Origin: Thermofilum sp.
Lineage (GTDB): Archaea > Thermoproteota > Thermoprotei > Thermofilales > Thermofilaceae
Assembly (NCBI GenBank): GCA_020832965.1
Contig: JAJHRM010000039.1
Location: 1-14,396, forward strand
Length of the DNA: 14,396 nucleotides
Direction of reading: 5' to 3'
Positions 14,245 through 14,396 of the stretch are shown piece by piece. The notes beneath the pieces are model-generated. The model searched no databases. It saw nothing but the letters and a program-made list of their open reading frames with translations, and had not been told where the DNA came from. The position numbers and the translations under genes are program-made. Position 1 is the stretch's first letter. The number at the start of each line of letters is the position of its first letter.

Positions 14245-14268
14245 ATCGTTCACCCCTTTCTCCTCCCC

Positions 14269-14277
14269 CTTTTAAAG
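14269..14277 (-). promoter_or_regulatory. TATA-like box at the head of the right-hand transcription unit
   Basis: The minus strand reads CTTTAAAAG between GC-rich flanks, with its centre about 29 bases before the ATG at 14244. This implies a very short leader and probably marks the promoter for the run of genes down to at least the epimerase. Confidence 0.5.
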
Positions 14278-14342
14278 TTTGCTCACGTTTCGCCGCCGGT
14301 TTGTCTTGGGCTTTTGTTGCGCTCTTTTTCGGATGATCGTCT

Positions 14343-14396
14343 TTATGGTGTGCTTCCCGCGTAGTAGCCGATCCTCATGGCAGCTGCTCGGAGGGG
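14343..14396 (-). CDS. Possible C-terminal end of an upstream gene (runs off the right edge)
   Basis: One frame reads PLRAAAMRIGYYAGSTP followed by TAA at 14343-14345. The codons end mostly in G or C and the residues look like an ordinary protein C-terminus. An overlapping frame (ending near 14272) is also open but very basic. Only 17 codons are visible, so this is a weak call. Confidence 0.3.
   Translation of the reverse strand, partial: PLRAAAMRIGYYAGSTP

Noticed and set aside
1..14396. tRNA or rRNA gene as island attachment site
   Set aside because: No cloverleaf-like or rRNA sequence was recognised at either composition boundary.

Overview
The window looks archaeal, probably from a thermophilic crenarchaeon of the Thermoproteales/Thermofilum sort. 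Several genes have TATA-like boxes centred 26-29 bases before the start codon, as in leaderless archaeal transcripts. TTG and GTG starts are used, 4-base stop/start overlaps occur, and both flanks are GC-rich. The species assignment is inference. Every gene I can support lies on the minus strand, so transcription runs from right to left.

The core (about 3.2-13.8 kb) is a surface-glycan or N-glycan biosynthesis locus. In transcription order it holds: a small helical protein of unknown function (14.2 kb); a DPM1-type GT2 glycosyltransferase whose start is not a normal start codon; a GT4 glycosyltransferase; an extended SDR sugar epimerase resembling CDP-paratose 2-epimerase; remnants of a GT4 and a GT2 gene; an intact GT2; a 751-residue polytopic GT-C-like protein; and a tightly overlapping trio matching WbpB, WbpD and WbpE. 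That trio converts UDP-GlcNAcA to UDP-2,3-diacetamido-2,3-dideoxyglucuronic acid. A small orphan membrane protein and a Wzx/MATE-type flippase follow. Together these genes can make a modified nucleotide sugar, assemble it on a lipid carrier and flip it across the membrane. No UDP-GlcNAc 6-dehydrogenase (WbpA), initiating phosphoglycosyltransferase or oligosaccharyltransferase lies in the window.

The left part (1-3.0 kb) is very GC-rich: the flippase coding region reaches 78% G+C on a hand-counted 60-base line. It also holds a 320-residue protein of unknown function and the 5' part of a predicted exported protein. Base composition falls to about 20% G+C within about 200 bases upstream of the flippase. 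The AT-rich core is a patchwork: the epimerase has a 50-58% G+C centre and 27-37% ends, and the DPM1-type gene switches from AT-rich to GC-rich part-way through. This points to recombination within genes.

The most striking non-coding signal is a near-perfect giant palindrome at 1432-1558, between the flippase and the 320-residue gene. It has a 61-position stem and a 5-base loop, and is built from four 16-bp semi-palindromes. A second is a set of alternating (CG)n tracts inside AT-rich DNA. They lie at gene 3' ends, including two truncated glycosyltransferase remnants that share a 13-base sequence.
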